A stretch of DNA of 64,000 nucleotides from Bacteroidota bacterium (GTDB lineage: Bacteria > Bacteroidota > Ignavibacteria > Ignavibacteriales > Ignavibacteriaceae), in contig JAKAKL010000140.1 of the NCBI GenBank assembly GCA_021824565.1, positions 1-64,000 on the forward strand. The letters run 5' to 3'. The notes beneath the pieces are model-generated. The model had not been told where the DNA came from. It was given only the letters and a program-made list of their open reading frames with translations, and made no database searches. This document shows positions 34,982 through 44,703 of the stretch, one piece after another (the first letter of the stretch is position 1; each line of letters begins with the position of its first letter). The translations under genes and the position numbers were made by a program.

Positions 34982-35024
34982 GGAATCATTGATTATGATG
35001 GGACTCAATGATTCCTTTTTTTTT
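34982..35024 (+). terminator. Strong rho-independent terminator
   Basis: A perfect 11-bp stem (GGAATCATTGA at 34982-34992 with TCAATGATTCC at 35005-35015), a 12-base loop and nine T residues. It lies 174 bases after the response-regulator gene, far for a simple gene terminator. The remaining bases to 35177 contain nothing recognisable. Confidence 0.92.
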
Positions 35025-35177
35025 CTGGCAAAATTGAAAGATATGCTGATAAACAAGTTATCATTCAAATTCTGTTCGACGTATTGCTGTATGGCTTAAT
35101 AAAATATAAGAATTGTTTGGGAGAATAAAAGGGGATAACTTATAATTTTAAGTTACTTCTTCATTCTCATAGAATAA

Positions 35178-36218
35178 TTAATTTCCGCTTCTCAAAAATT
35201 TCGGCTCTTCCAAGGTAAGCATTAGAGAAATCCTGTGCGTATCGCCCAAATCATTGGCTGATGAACTATATCTTGCAAATGAATAATCAATGTTTAGCTT
35301 GGGTAATTTTACACCGGCTCCTATTGTAAATTGTTTTATGTCATTATAGCCTGCTCTTACTGAAATTATATTCTTAAAATTGTATTCCAGTCCGGCATGA
35401 CCGTCAAAGCTTATCGGTCCTAAATTAAATTCTGATGCAAATTGTCTGTTTTCAAATCTTATGTCAAGATCCACAGCCGGAGTAAACACGCCTCCTAAAA
35501 ATTGAAGTTGATATGCGGTTCCAACTTTTGCAGTTGGAGAAATTAATTCATTCCTGCCTGTACTCCATGCTACTAAAGTAGTTGTTATATCCTGCAAGTT
35601 TACCCCAACGGCAAGTTTGTCTAAAGGAGAATACCACGCACCAACATCAAAGCCAATTCCGGTTGCATTATAATTTGCAATTTTTCGGTAAATAATTTTT
35701 GCATTCACTCCGTAATAAAAATTTTCGGAATATCTTTTTGCAAACGATAAATAAAATGCCCAATCCTGATCGCTGAATTGCTGTATCTGGTTGTAATCCA
35801 GTCTCGCATTAGGATTATTAATATCAGTAATCTGTCCACCTGTTGTTTGGTCTATTAACGCAGTTCTAGTATCTGGAATTCCGTCAACTCCTAAACGAAT
35901 AATACTTAGTCCAAAACTCATATCTTTTTCATAAGGAATTGCTACAGCGGCATAATCATAATTCTCAAGATTGCCGAATCGTTCATCATGCATTAATGTA
36001 ATTTCAGGATAATCTATTCGTGCTAATGCCGCCGGGTTATAATATCCGGCAGTAACATCGTTGGCAACGGCTACATAAGCTCCTCCCATGCCTAACGCTC
36101 TTCCACCGACACCAATTGACATGAATTCACCTGCATATTTTCCCCACACTACTTGCGCGTTCATTTGTGAAATAAAGAAGAATGGTATTGCTAAGACAAG
36201 TATAATTTTCCTAATCAT
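35178..36218 (-). CDS. PorV/PorQ-family outer-membrane protein
   Basis: The 346-residue protein has a signal peptide (IILVLAIPFFFISQMNAQ) and a beta-barrel with the PorV/PorQ start: FMSIGVGGRALGMGGAYVAVANDVTAGYYNPAAL. PorV shuttles T9SS cargo to the attachment machinery in Bacteroidota; Ignavibacteria encode many paralogues, so a general FadL-like barrel role is also possible. It fits with the three T9SS-tailed proteins in this window. It is preceded by phosphoglycerate mutase on the same strand (134 bases between). Confidence 0.88.
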   Translation of the reverse strand: MIRKIILVLAIPFFFISQMNAQVVWGKYAGEFMSIGVGGRALGMGGAYVAVANDVTAGYYNPAALARIDYPEITLMHDERFGNLENYDYAAVAIPYEKDMSFGLSIIRLGVDGIPDTRTALIDQTTGGQITDINNPNARLDYNQIQQFSDQDWAFYLSFAKRYSENFYYGVNAKIIYRKIANYNATGIGFDVGAWYSPLDKLAVGVNLQDITTTLVAWSTGRNELISPTAKVGTAYQLQFLGGVFTPAVDLDIRFENRQFASEFNLGPISFDGHAGLEYNFKNIISVRAGYNDIKQFTIGAGVKLPKLNIDYSFARYSSSANDLGDTHRISLMLTLEEPKFLRSGN

Positions 36219-36352
36219 TTATATGCTCTCTTTTTCCAGTGCATTTATTCATCGACGAAAAAATTGGTAAATAGAAATCTAAAGTCAAGTCTAAATTTAT
36301 TAATAACTGCAATTCGATTTCTTCGGGGAAATTTTCTCGCTGTTGTTGAACC

Positions 36353-37099
36353 TTATTTTGCTTTTGCCTGATTTGCAACCGCCTGAGCTTTTTTTGCAAT
36401 TTCTTCCGCATTGCCAAGATAATAATGCTTTAGCGGCTTTAAGTTTTCATCCAATTCATAAACTAATGGAGTGCCGGTTGGAATATTCAATTCCACTATT
36501 TCGCTTTCAGGAATATTATCTAAGTATTTTACCAGCGCTCTTAAACTGTTACCATGAGCTGCAATAATTATTTTTTTGCCTTCATTGACAAGCGGGGCAA
36601 TTCTTTTTTCCCAGTAAGGAACAAACCTATTCACTGTATCTTTTAAGCATTCTGTTAAAGGCAATTCTGACTCAGATAAATCTTTATATCTCGGATCATT
36701 ACCTGGAAATCTAGAATCGGTTTTTTCTAATGCCGGTGGTTGAATGTCATAGCTCCTTCTCCAGATTTTTACTTGCTGCTCGCCGAATTTTTCCGCAGTT
36801 TCAGCTTTGTTTAATCCTTGCAATGCTCCGTAATGTCTTTCGTTTAATTGCCACGCACGTTCAACGGGTATCCACATTAAATCTAATTCGTCAAGCGTTA
36901 GCCACAATGTTCGTATTGCTCTTTTTAATACTGATGTAAACGCCAAATCAAAAGTGTAGCCTTCATCCTTTAATGCCTTGCCTGCGTTTTTAGCTTCTAA
37001 TATTCCTTGTCCGGATAAGTCTACATCTGTCCAACCTGTAAACCTATTTTCTTTGTTCCATTTGCTTTCGCCGTGTCTTAGTAATACTATTTTATACAT
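36353..37099 (-). CDS. gpmA: 2,3-bisphosphoglycerate-dependent phosphoglycerate mutase
   Basis: The 248-residue enzyme interconverts 2- and 3-phosphoglycerate in glycolysis. The phosphohistidine motif [20 protein letters not shown] is at the N-terminus, [12 protein letters not shown] in the middle and [16 protein letters not shown] near residue 183, all as in GpmA. The start is the ATG ending at 37099, with GGAG eleven bases upstream; a longer frame to 37165 adds an implausible hydrophobic extension. The C-terminus is Ala/Lys-rich. Confidence 0.96.
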   Translation of the reverse strand: MYKIVLLRHGESKWNKENRFTGWTDVDLSGQGILEAKNAGKALKDEGYTFDLAFTSVLKRAIRTLWLTLDELDLMWIPVERAWQLNERHYGALQGLNKAETAEKFGEQQVKIWRRSYDIQPPALEKTDSRFPGNDPRYKDLSESELPLTECLKDTVNRFVPYWEKRIAPLVNEGKKIIIAAHGNSLRALVKYLDNIPESEIVELNIPTGTPLVYELDENLKPLKHYYLGNAEEIAKKAQAVANQAKAK

Positions 37100-37279
37100 T
37101 ATTTCTTTCTCCAGAATTGTTAATTTTCTATATACAAAAATAGCCAATGAGAAAAGCTTTATCAAAATAAATTTACTTTTTTCGTGTCGGAAAAATTAAA
37201 GAAATCTTTTAGAATTGACTTTTCAAGCGTTATATTTATCTAACTAAATTTATAATTTCTAACAGGAGAAAAAGGAATT

Positions 37280-37642
37280 ATGAAAAAAATATTATTGCTG
37301 ATATTTATATTTGTTACGCAGATTGCCTCTTTACGTTCACAGCCGGCGATGGAAAAAGATATTGATCAAGCATACCAGTTTGCAAAAAAAGGAATCTACT
37401 GGGCTCTTACTAACATACCTGAATCTAAATCAAAAATATCAAACGACCTTATCTCTGATAATAAGCTTTATGCTAAAGTAAAATTAAATAAGTTAGTCGA
37501 CGGAATAAAAATTGAGTCAACCGGCTTTTCTAATTCAAATGAAGTTTCAATTAAAGTTTATAAGTCAAACGATAGCTTGATAGAGGAAGGCTACTTAGAG
37601 AAGAATAAAGAAGCAGTCATTCCCGTACATAAAAAGAAATGA
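37280..37642 (+). CDS. Small secreted protein of unknown function
   Basis: The 120-residue protein has a signal peptide (MKKILLLIFIFVTQIASLRS) and a short mature domain with alternating strands (ISNDLISDNKLYAKVKLNKL, SNEVSIKVYKSNDSL) and a lysine-rich end. An AGGAGAA ribosome binding site precedes the ATG. No family is recognised. It converges with the Rrf2 regulator gene, 12 bases away on the other strand. Confidence 0.65.
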   Translation: MKKILLLIFIFVTQIASLRSQPAMEKDIDQAYQFAKKGIYWALTNIPESKSKISNDLISDNKLYAKVKLNKLVDGIKIESTGFSNSNEVSIKVYKSNDSLIEEGYLEKNKEAVIPVHKKK

Positions 37643-37654
37643 CTGCGCATAAGT

Positions 37655-38134
37655 CTAACTAATTGAAATGTTGGATTCCGCAACTTCAGCAAAGTTTGAA
37701 ACTATAAGAGAAACTTTTTGTTCACTGCCGATTAAGTCTTTTAAAGTCAGTTTGCTCAAGACGCCGTCAAGCAACGACTGAATTGTTCTCCACAATGATC
37801 TGATAGAGCAGTCTATTGTATGGGTGCAAATCACTTCATTACCCGAATGAATATCGCAAAAACCGGATTCAAATAATTTTCCTCCAAGCGCTGCCAAGAC
37901 TTCGCCAATAATTATTTCGTTTGCAGGACGTGCAAGTTTATATCCACCGTTCTGACCTCGCGTGCTTTCTATAAATCCTCCCAATCTTAATGCGCGCAAA
38001 AGCTTTCCTACATTAGCTGTTGAAAGCCCTTCTAACTGGCTGATTTCTGGAATTGTCAATCCATTGAATGATTTTGACATTCCGATTCTTAATAAACATC
38101 TTAAACCAAATTCTTCTTGCGAACTAAATTTCAT
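37655..38134 (-). CDS. Rrf2-family regulator of the SUF operon
   Basis: The 159-residue protein has an N-terminal winged helix (FGLRCLLRIGM, IPEISQLEGLSTANVGKLLR, wing STRGQNGGYKLARP). Three cysteines at 93, 103 and 109 probably bind an Fe-S cluster. The spacing Cys-x9-Cys-x5-Cys differs from E. coli IscR (x5, x5). It is the last gene of the minus-strand SUF operon and likely senses Fe-S status to control it. The substitution of IscR-type spacing means its cluster behaviour could differ. Confidence 0.88.
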   Translation of the reverse strand: MKFSSQEEFGLRCLLRIGMSKSFNGLTIPEISQLEGLSTANVGKLLRALRLGGFIESTRGQNGGYKLARPANEIIIGEVLAALGGKLFESGFCDIHSGNEVICTHTIDCSIRSLWRTIQSLLDGVLSKLTLKDLIGSEQKVSLIVSNFAEVAESNISIS

Positions 38135-38169
38135 TTTTAATTACTCATCAATTCAAAATTAAATATTAC

Positions 38170-38709
38170 TTAACCTTTGAATAACGGTATCTTCGATCCG
38201 CATTGTTTTGCATAAATTACTTTAGCAAAGTTTTCCGGGCTTATCGAAGGACCTTTAGCAGTACAGAATTCGTCGAAAACTCCGATCAATTCGTTTGCAA
38301 TAGTTTCCGCGCTGTTTCCTTCTATCGCAAGCCTCGGCATAAAATAAATCAAGATTCCGTTCTTGAATAATGCAACGCTTGGAGATGAAGGAGGATAATT
38401 ACCGATTAGCTGGCGTATTCTGTCCACAGCAGCGCGCTCTTGCCCGGCAAAGCCAGTATACAATTTGTCCGGAATCTTTTCATTTTGTAAGGCAAGTGAA
38501 ACACCCGGGCGGGCGCTGCCCGCTGCACATCCGCAAACGGAGTTTATCATAACCAAAATAGTTTTATCGTCATTAACGTTTATTGCTTTATCTACATCTT
38601 CCGGCGAAAGCAATTCTTCAAAACCAACCGCAACTAATTCATCTCTCATCGGCTGAACTGCGTCCTGATCATACATCGGTGGACGCGAAACTATGTTAAA
38701 CATATTCAT
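38170..38709 (-). CDS. BrxA/BrxB-family bacilliredoxin
   Basis: The 179-residue protein matches the YphP/YqiW (BrxA/B) family: RPPMYDQDAVQPMRDELVAV near the start and NSVCGCAAGSARPGV with the family Cys-Gly-Cys. These proteins remove bacillithiol from oxidised proteins and are thiol-disulfide exchangers. The protein is about 35 residues longer than Bacillus versions, with a C-terminal extension containing two more cysteines (DEFCTAKG, AKQCGSKIP). It sits between the SUF genes and their regulator, linking thiol stress with cluster assembly. Confidence 0.87.
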   Translation of the reverse strand: MNMFNIVSRPPMYDQDAVQPMRDELVAVGFEELLSPEDVDKAINVNDDKTILVMINSVCGCAAGSARPGVSLALQNEKIPDKLYTGFAGQERAAVDRIRQLIGNYPPSSPSVALFKNGILIYFMPRLAIEGNSAETIANELIGVFDEFCTAKGPSISPENFAKVIYAKQCGSKIPLFKG

Positions 38710-38754
38710 GCTCCTATCTATTTTTTTTATTATACATTTTCTATTAACCTCTAA

Positions 38755-39075
38755 TCAATACATCCCCAATTCTACTTTCGCGTAATCAGACATCATATCT
38801 CTATCCCAAGGCGGGCTCCATACCAATTCTATATCAACAGAATTTACTTCCGGTATTGCGCGTACCTTTTCAGCAACTTCCGGCGGCAACGATCCTGCAA
38901 CGGGACATGCCGGTGAAGTTAGTGTCATGCTGATTTTTACATTAGCTTCATTATCAATTCTTATCTCGTAAATTAATCCAAGTTCAAAAATATCAACAGG
39001 TATTTCCGGATCGTAACATGTCTTTAACACCTGAATTATTTTTTCTTCCAGTTCTTGTTTGTTTATGTCGCTCAT
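38755..39075 (-). CDS. DUF59/MIP18-family Fe-S assembly protein (SufT-like)
   Basis: The 106-residue protein has the DUF59 pattern: CYDPEIPVDIFELGLIYEI, LTSPACPVAGSLPPEV with the conserved reactive Cys, and ELVWSPPWDRDMMSDYAK. Such proteins help mature Fe-S enzymes and are often the last genes of SUF operons. I start at the ATG ending at 39075, two bases after the sufU stop; a longer frame to 39150 lies wholly inside sufU. Confidence 0.92.
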   Translation of the reverse strand: MSDINKQELEEKIIQVLKTCYDPEIPVDIFELGLIYEIRIDNEANVKISMTLTSPACPVAGSLPPEVAEKVRAIPEVNSVDIELVWSPPWDRDMMSDYAKVELGMY

Positions 39076-39077
39076 AT

Positions 39078-39533
39078 TTATTCCGTTGAAACAGTTTTTT
39101 CTTCCTGCTTGAAAGCAGCTTCCATAGTATGCCATGCAAGGCTTGCGCACTTTACACGTGATGGAAACTCTCTTACACCCGCAAATACAGCTAACTTGCC
39201 GAGTTCTTGAATCTCTTTTTCGTCTGTAATTTCTCCTGTGATTACAGAATGGAATTTCTTAAATAATTTTTCCGCTTCTTCAATTGACAATCCTTTTACC
39301 ATTGAGCTCATCAACGAGGCAGAAGCTTTTGATATTGCACAGCCTGATCCTTGAAATGAAATATCTTTTATCTTCCCATCTTCTACATCAACATAAACAT
39401 TTAGCTTGTCGCCGCACAATGGATTGTAGCCTTCAGCAAAATGATTCGCATTTTCTAACTTCCTAAAATTTCGCGGATTTTTATTATGATCCAGTATTAC
39501 CTGCTGGTATAATTCTTTTAGATCTGCATCCAT
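39078..39533 (-). CDS. sufU: SUF scaffold protein
   Basis: The 151-residue protein is an IscU/SufU-like scaffold or sulfur-transfer protein: YQQVILDHNKNPRNF, NPLCGDKLNVYVDV (first Cys), SFQGSGCAISKASASLM (second Cys) and FPSRVKCASLAWHTM (third Cys), the SufU set. It accepts sulfur from SufS. The start overlaps the sufS stop by one base (TAATG), so translation is coupled. Confidence 0.95.
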   Translation of the reverse strand: MDADLKELYQQVILDHNKNPRNFRKLENANHFAEGYNPLCGDKLNVYVDVEDGKIKDISFQGSGCAISKASASLMSSMVKGLSIEEAEKLFKKFHSVITGEITDEKEIQELGKLAVFAGVREFPSRVKCASLAWHTMEAAFKQEEKTVSTE

Positions 39534-40792
39534 TAATTAAAAACCTCTATTAATTTTTTTATTCCTTTAACAAGGACATCAACTTCATCTTTGGTATTGT
39601 ATATTGCGAAAGAAGCGCGCGACGTCGCCGGAATATTATATCTGTCCATTACAGGCTGAGTGCAGTGATGCCCTGTTCTGATGGCAATTCCTTCAAAATC
39701 TAAAAATGTTCCAACATCATGAGGATGAATATTATCAAACACAAAAGATATAACACTGCTTTTATACTTTGCCTTCCCGATAATTTTTAATTCTTTTATT
39801 TGCGATAAGCTTTGCGTGGCATAGTCTAAAATTTCATTTTCGTGCTTTGCTATTTGTTCAATGCCGACTGAGGAGACATAATCAATTGCAGTCCCCAATC
39901 CTATTGCATCAGCAATGTTAGATGTGCCTGCCTCAAATTTATATGGAAGATCATTGAAGGTAGTTTTCTCAAAGGTAACTTTTGAAATCATGTCGCCGCC
40001 GCCTTGAAATGGAGGTAAAGCTTCCAAGAGTTTTTTCTTGCCGTATAAAACCCCGATTCCCGTTGGACCATAAATTTTATGTCCTGAAAAAGCGAGAAAG
40101 TCACAATCAAGTTTTTGTACATCAATCGCAATGTGTTGAATTGCTTGCGCAGCGTCGAGCAAAACTGGAATATTTTGCTGATGGGCAGTTTCGATAATTT
40201 TTTCAACAGGGTTGATTGTGCCAAGTGAGTTAGAAACATAAACGACAGAAATCAATTTTGTCTTTTCGTTTATAAGTTTTAAAAATTCCTCAAAAATAAT
40301 TTCGCCGTTATCATCAATCGGGATAACTCTTAGTTTTATTTTTTTCTGATCTTGAATCAGTTGCCAGGGTATAATGTTGGAATGATGTTCCATGCCTGAG
40401 ATAATTATTTCATCCCCGTCTTTTAAAATGCCTTTATTAAAAATATTAGCGATAAGGTTAATTGATTCCGTGGTTCCGCGGGTAAAAATAATTTCTTTCT
40501 CGCTCGATGCATTTATAAATTTTTTAATTTTTACTCTAGAGTCTTCAAATTCCTTTGTTGCAAGTTCGCTTAAGTAATGAACTCCGCGATGAATATTTGC
40601 ATTCTGCCCGGAATAATATTTTGTCAGCGTATCGATTACAACTTGCGGCTTCTGCGTTGTGGCAGCATTATCAAGATAACATAAATTTTTCCCGCGGATA
40701 ATTTCTTTTAGTATAGGAAAGTCCGCACGAATTTTATCTATATCAAAATTCATCGAAGTATTTTTTATATCATGCCATGTTTCCGCTGCCAC
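39533..40792 (-). CDS. sufS: Cysteine desulfurase
   Basis: The 419-residue PLP enzyme takes sulfur from cysteine for cluster assembly. The PLP lysine lies in LAFSGHKIYGPTGIG and the active-site Cys in IAIRTGHHCTQPVMDRY, the SufS (group II) context. The likely start is GTG at 40792: TAAGGA, overlapping the sufD stop, is placed about six bases before it. An ATG at 40753 (MNFDIDKIRADFP) would fit homologue N-termini but has no ribosome binding site. It follows sufD by nine bases. Confidence 0.95.
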   Translation of the reverse strand: MAAETWHDIKNTSMNFDIDKIRADFPILKEIIRGKNLCYLDNAATTQKPQVVIDTLTKYYSGQNANIHRGVHYLSELATKEFEDSRVKIKKFINASSEKEIIFTRGTTESINLIANIFNKGILKDGDEIIISGMEHHSNIIPWQLIQDQKKIKLRVIPIDDNGEIIFEEFLKLINEKTKLISVVYVSNSLGTINPVEKIIETAHQQNIPVLLDAAQAIQHIAIDVQKLDCDFLAFSGHKIYGPTGIGVLYGKKKLLEALPPFQGGGDMISKVTFEKTTFNDLPYKFEAGTSNIADAIGLGTAIDYVSSVGIEQIAKHENEILDYATQSLSQIKELKIIGKAKYKSSVISFVFDNIHPHDVGTFLDFEGIAIRTGHHCTQPVMDRYNIPATSRASFAIYNTKDEVDVLVKGIKKLIEVFN

Positions 40793-40801
40793 TTCAGATC
40801 C

Positions 40802-42124
40802 TTAACTTTCTTTGTTAAATCTCTTATCAAGAATTTCTTCTAAGTAATTTTTTATTGCTTCGCTTTTTATTGTTTTTACAACGTCGCCTGCAAAAGCGTG
40901 TATCAGAATTGTCCTTGCGTTCTCTTCGCCGATGCCTCTCGATTTCAAATAGAACAGTGATTCATTATCGATTTGACCAATCGTCGCTCCATGAGAGCAT
41001 TTAACATCGTCGGCAAATATTTCGAGCTGCGGCTTTGTATTTACAAGAGCTTCATTAGATAAAATAATATTATTGTTCTCCTGGAATGCGTTTGTCTTTT
41101 GTGCATTCGGTCTTACGATTACTTTACCGTTAAAAACACCGCGTGATTTTCCCTCAAGTATTCCTTTGAAATGCTCGTGGCTGTTGCAAAATGGTTTAGC
41201 GTGGTTAATCATTGTGTGAGTATCATGCAGTTGTGAGCCGTTAGTTAAGTACAAACCATTCAACGTGCATTCGCTGCCTTCAGCTTTAAACGTAGCAGAA
41301 ATTTCATCTCTTGAAATTTCTGCACCTAACGAAATTGAAATCGATTCGTAATTACTGTTTCTTTCTTGATCTGCTTCAACTTTTGAAATATGAAAAGCGC
41401 TTCCGCTTTCCTCCTGAATTTTAATGTGGTTGAGTCGTGCATTTTCTCCAACTACAACTTCGCTGACAGCATTTGTAAAATAAACATTGTCAGCCAGCCC
41501 AATATACTGTTCTATAATTGTCGCTTCAGAATTTTTACCAGAGATAAAAAGATTTCTCGGCTGCAGCAAAGCTTGATCTTCATTCGAAGTAGATATGAAC
41601 AGTAAAAAGATTGGCTCTTCGATTATTTTATTTTCTGGAATCACAATAAAGGCGCCGTCACTGCAGTAAGCAGTGTTGAGTGATGCAAATATCTGTTCGT
41701 TATAATCAGCATATTTGTTAAAATACTTATGGAACATGTCATTGTTTTCTTTAACCGCAGATTTAAGATTTTTAGCAATCATAAGTTTTGAAAGACTGCC
41801 TGTTTCAGATAATTTGGTTGAAAAAATTCCATCCACAAAAACTAAGCGATTGTTAAAAGAATCTTTTAATTTAAGTTTTCCAAATTCATTCGTGTCAAAT
41901 TCTTTTTTTCCAACAACCGGATTGAAATTAAATTTTAACAGCGGAGAAATATTAGTAAAGCGCCATTCTTCATCTTTGATAGTTGGAAATTTAAGAGATG
42001 AAAACTTTGCAAGCGCATCTTTCTTAATAGAATCTAATTGTGCTGAACTGTTTCCGTCCAGACTTCTTTCGAAGCCGTCAAATTTGTCTATAATCAATTT
42101 CTTAAAATCTATTACTTCATTCAT
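40802..42124 (-). CDS. sufD: SufD, Fe-S scaffold subunit
   Basis: The 440-residue protein has a variable N-terminal helical region (about 1-150, with EEWRFTNISPLLKF) and a C-terminal right-handed beta-helix ending in ADDVKCSHGATIGQIDNESL and a final helical domain. The conserved Cys-His in that motif lies at the SufB-SufD interface. It works with SufB and SufC as the SufBC2D complex that builds [4Fe-4S] clusters. It lies between sufC and sufS. Confidence 0.95.
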   Translation of the reverse strand: MNEVIDFKKLIIDKFDGFERSLDGNSSAQLDSIKKDALAKFSSLKFPTIKDEEWRFTNISPLLKFNFNPVVGKKEFDTNEFGKLKLKDSFNNRLVFVDGIFSTKLSETGSLSKLMIAKNLKSAVKENNDMFHKYFNKYADYNEQIFASLNTAYCSDGAFIVIPENKIIEEPIFLLFISTSNEDQALLQPRNLFISGKNSEATIIEQYIGLADNVYFTNAVSEVVVGENARLNHIKIQEESGSAFHISKVEADQERNSNYESISISLGAEISRDEISATFKAEGSECTLNGLYLTNGSQLHDTHTMINHAKPFCNSHEHFKGILEGKSRGVFNGKVIVRPNAQKTNAFQENNNIILSNEALVNTKPQLEIFADDVKCSHGATIGQIDNESLFYLKSRGIGEENARTILIHAFAGDVVKTIKSEAIKNYLEEILDKRFNKES

Positions 42125-42208
42125 TAAAAATATTTCTCCAAAATAATCTTTAGTTCATGTGAAAGTTCAGAAGAGAAGTATGAATTCTTCCTAAACATCT
42201 TCATGAAC

Positions 42209-42976
42209 TTAAACTTGAACTTGAACTTCCTTTGTGTCTTCTTTAATCCAATCGTAGCCTTTTTCTTCAAGTTCTAGAGCAAGATCCTTTCCGCCAGACT
42301 TAACTATCTTCCCTTTATAAAGCACGTGAACAAAATCAGGCACGATATATTCAAGCAATCGTTGGTAATGTGTAACAACAATTGTTGCGTTATCTTTAGT
42401 CTTCAATTTGTTTACGCCATTTGCTACAATTCGAAGAGCGTCAATATCAAGTCCTGAGTCAGTTTCATCCAGGATAGCCAGCTTAGGCTCAAGCACCGCC
42501 ATCTGAAAAATTTCATTTCTTTTTTTCTCTCCGCCTGAGAAGCCTTCATTCACGGCGCGGCTTAATAGTGACTGTTCCAATTCTACAAGTTTCATTTTAC
42601 TTTTTATCATCGATAAAAATTCCATCGTATCTATTGCTTCAAGACCACGGTATTTTCTGATTTCATTTAATGCCGTCTTTAAAAGATTTGTATTGCTTAC
42701 TCCGGGAAGTTCAACAGGATATTGAAAAGCCAAGAAGACGCCTTCTCGTGCGCGGTCTTCAGGCGAAAGTTCCAAAAGTCTTTTCCCATCAAATAATACT
42801 TCACCTTTAGTAACCTCATATTCTTGCTTGCCTGCAAGCGTTTGAGCCAGCGTGCTTTTACCTGAACCATTCGGTCCCATTATCGCGTGAACTTCTCCAG
42901 CGTTCACACTCAAATTAATTCCCCTTAGTATTTCTTTTCCTTCGACATTTACGTGAAGATTTTTTATTTCTAACAT
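42209..42976 (-). CDS. sufC: SufC, ABC-type ATPase of the SUF complex
   Basis: The 255-residue ATPase has Walker A GPNGSGKSTLAQTLAG, the SufC-type signature FSGGEKKRNEIFQM and Walker B AILDETDSGLDIDAL. It powers the SufBC2D complex from the cytosolic side. Length matches the family (about 250). A lysine-rich C-terminal tail follows the common core. It lies 41 bases after sufB. Confidence 0.97.
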   Translation of the reverse strand: MLEIKNLHVNVEGKEILRGINLSVNAGEVHAIMGPNGSGKSTLAQTLAGKQEYEVTKGEVLFDGKRLLELSPEDRAREGVFLAFQYPVELPGVSNTNLLKTALNEIRKYRGLEAIDTMEFLSMIKSKMKLVELEQSLLSRAVNEGFSGGEKKRNEIFQMAVLEPKLAILDETDSGLDIDALRIVANGVNKLKTKDNATIVVTHYQRLLEYIVPDFVHVLYKGKIVKSGGKDLALELEEKGYDWIKEDTKEVQVQV

Positions 42977-43017
42977 CTTAAACCTAATCCTAAATTCTAT
43001 TTCTAAATTTAATTGAT

Positions 43018-44466
43018 TTATCCAACGCTTCCTTCAAGGCTTACACTAAGAAGCTTCTGCGCCTCAACAGCAAATTCCATTGGAAGTTCCTTAAATACTT
43101 CCTTGCAGTATCCATTTACAATCAAGCCGATAGCATCTTCAGTCGATACCCCTCTTTGATTGAGATAAAAAATTTGATCTTCTCCTATCTTTGATGTTGT
43201 TGCCTCATGCTCAACCTGTGCAGAAGGGTTATTAATTTCAAGATATGGAAAAGTATGTGCGCCGCATTTATCGCCCAATAAAAGTGAATCGCATTGCGAA
43301 AAGTTTCTTGCATTCTCAGCGCGCCTGCCGACCTTTACCTGCCCGCGGTAACTGTTATTGCTCTTGCCGGCAGAAATTCCTTTCGAGATAATCGTGCTTT
43401 TTGTGTTCTTACCGAGATGGATCATTTTTGTCCCCGTGTCAGCCTGCTGAAAGTTATTGGTAACGGCTACAGAATAAAACTCGCCGATTGAATTATCGCC
43501 TTGCAAAATACAGCTTGGATATTTCCATGTAATTGCCGAGCCAGTTTCAACCTGCGTCCAAGATATTTTTGAATTAACACCGCGGCAGGCCCCGCGCTTA
43601 GTAACAAAATTATAGATCCCGCCTTTACCGTCCTTGTCTCCCGCATACCAGTTTTGCACTGTGGAATATTTTATCTGTGCATTATCGAGCGCAATTAGTT
43701 CTACAACTGCCGCATGAAGCTGGTTTTCATCCCTCTGAGGTGCAGTACAGCCTTCAAGATAACTAACATAAGCGCCTTCTTCTGCAATAATTAATGTTCG
43801 CTCAAACTGTCCGGTGTTGGCAGCATTCATTCTAAAATAAGTTGACAGTTCCATCGGGCATCTCACTCCTTTAGGAACGTAAACAAACGAGCCGTCGCTG
43901 AAAACTGCGGAGTTAAGACTAGCAAAAAAGTTATCGGTATATGGAACAACACTTCCGAGATATTGCTTAACAAGATCGGGATGATTTTTTACTGCTTCAG
44001 AAAACGAACAAAAAATTATTCCCAGTTCTGAAAGCTTTTCTTTAAAAGTAGTAGCAACCGACACGCTGTCGAACACAGCATCTACAGCCACTCCGGAAAG
44101 TCTTTTCTGTTCTTCGAGCGAGATGCCGAGTTTCTCAAATGTCTTTCTTAATTCTGGATCAAGTTCATTGAGGCTGTTAAGTTTTGGTTTTTTTTTCGGA
44201 GCAGAGTAATAAGAAATTTCCTGGTAATCAATCTTAGAATATTTAACATTTGACCAATGCGGCTCCGTTTGCGTTAGCCAGTGGCGGTAAGCTTTAATGC
44301 GCCACTCAAGTAAGAATTCCGGTTCGGCTTTAATAGCAGATAATTTTCTAATAGTATTCTCGCTCAAGCCAGGCGGTAAGCTCTCAGCCTCAATATCGGT
44401 AACAAACCCATATTTGTATTCTTTGTTAGTAAGCTCTTCTATTGTCGAAACTTCGGTAGAACTCAT
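43018..44466 (-). CDS. sufB: SufB, Fe-S scaffold subunit
   Basis: The 482-residue protein is the main scaffold of the SUF system. Family motifs include [14 protein letters not shown] near the start, [40 protein letters not shown] and [20 protein letters not shown]. It is the first gene of the minus-strand operon; the 237 bases upstream (44467-44703) must hold the operon promoter, though I could not place it with confidence. Confidence 0.98.
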   Translation of the reverse strand: MSSTEVSTIEELTNKEYKYGFVTDIEAESLPPGLSENTIRKLSAIKAEPEFLLEWRIKAYRHWLTQTEPHWSNVKYSKIDYQEISYYSAPKKKPKLNSLNELDPELRKTFEKLGISLEEQKRLSGVAVDAVFDSVSVATTFKEKLSELGIIFCSFSEAVKNHPDLVKQYLGSVVPYTDNFFASLNSAVFSDGSFVYVPKGVRCPMELSTYFRMNAANTGQFERTLIIAEEGAYVSYLEGCTAPQRDENQLHAAVVELIALDNAQIKYSTVQNWYAGDKDGKGGIYNFVTKRGACRGVNSKISWTQVETGSAITWKYPSCILQGDNSIGEFYSVAVTNNFQQADTGTKMIHLGKNTKSTIISKGISAGKSNNSYRGQVKVGRRAENARNFSQCDSLLLGDKCGAHTFPYLEINNPSAQVEHEATTSKIGEDQIFYLNQRGVSTEDAIGLIVNGYCKEVFKELPMEFAVEAQKLLSVSLEGSVG

Positions 44467-44703
44467 TTTTCTCCTAACGGAAAAATTATTTTGTAAATCA
44501 TTTGGGAATTAATCATAAGTCAGAAGAATCCATAACAAATTCATAACTTGCCCAAGCGTTTATTAAATTCATAGACAAACGTAATCAATCTGTACTAATT
44601 AGTCAAGATTCAAAATTGGGATTCTATAATAACAATATTAGTAGTGATAGAAGGTACTATTTTTCAAGAGGATAAGTTAAAACATCGCACTGTTATTTGA
44701 TAT

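Noticed and set aside
41715-42146. 143-codon open frame antisense to sufD
   Set aside because: Fully overlaps a clear SUF gene and shows leucine/serine-rich shadow composition.
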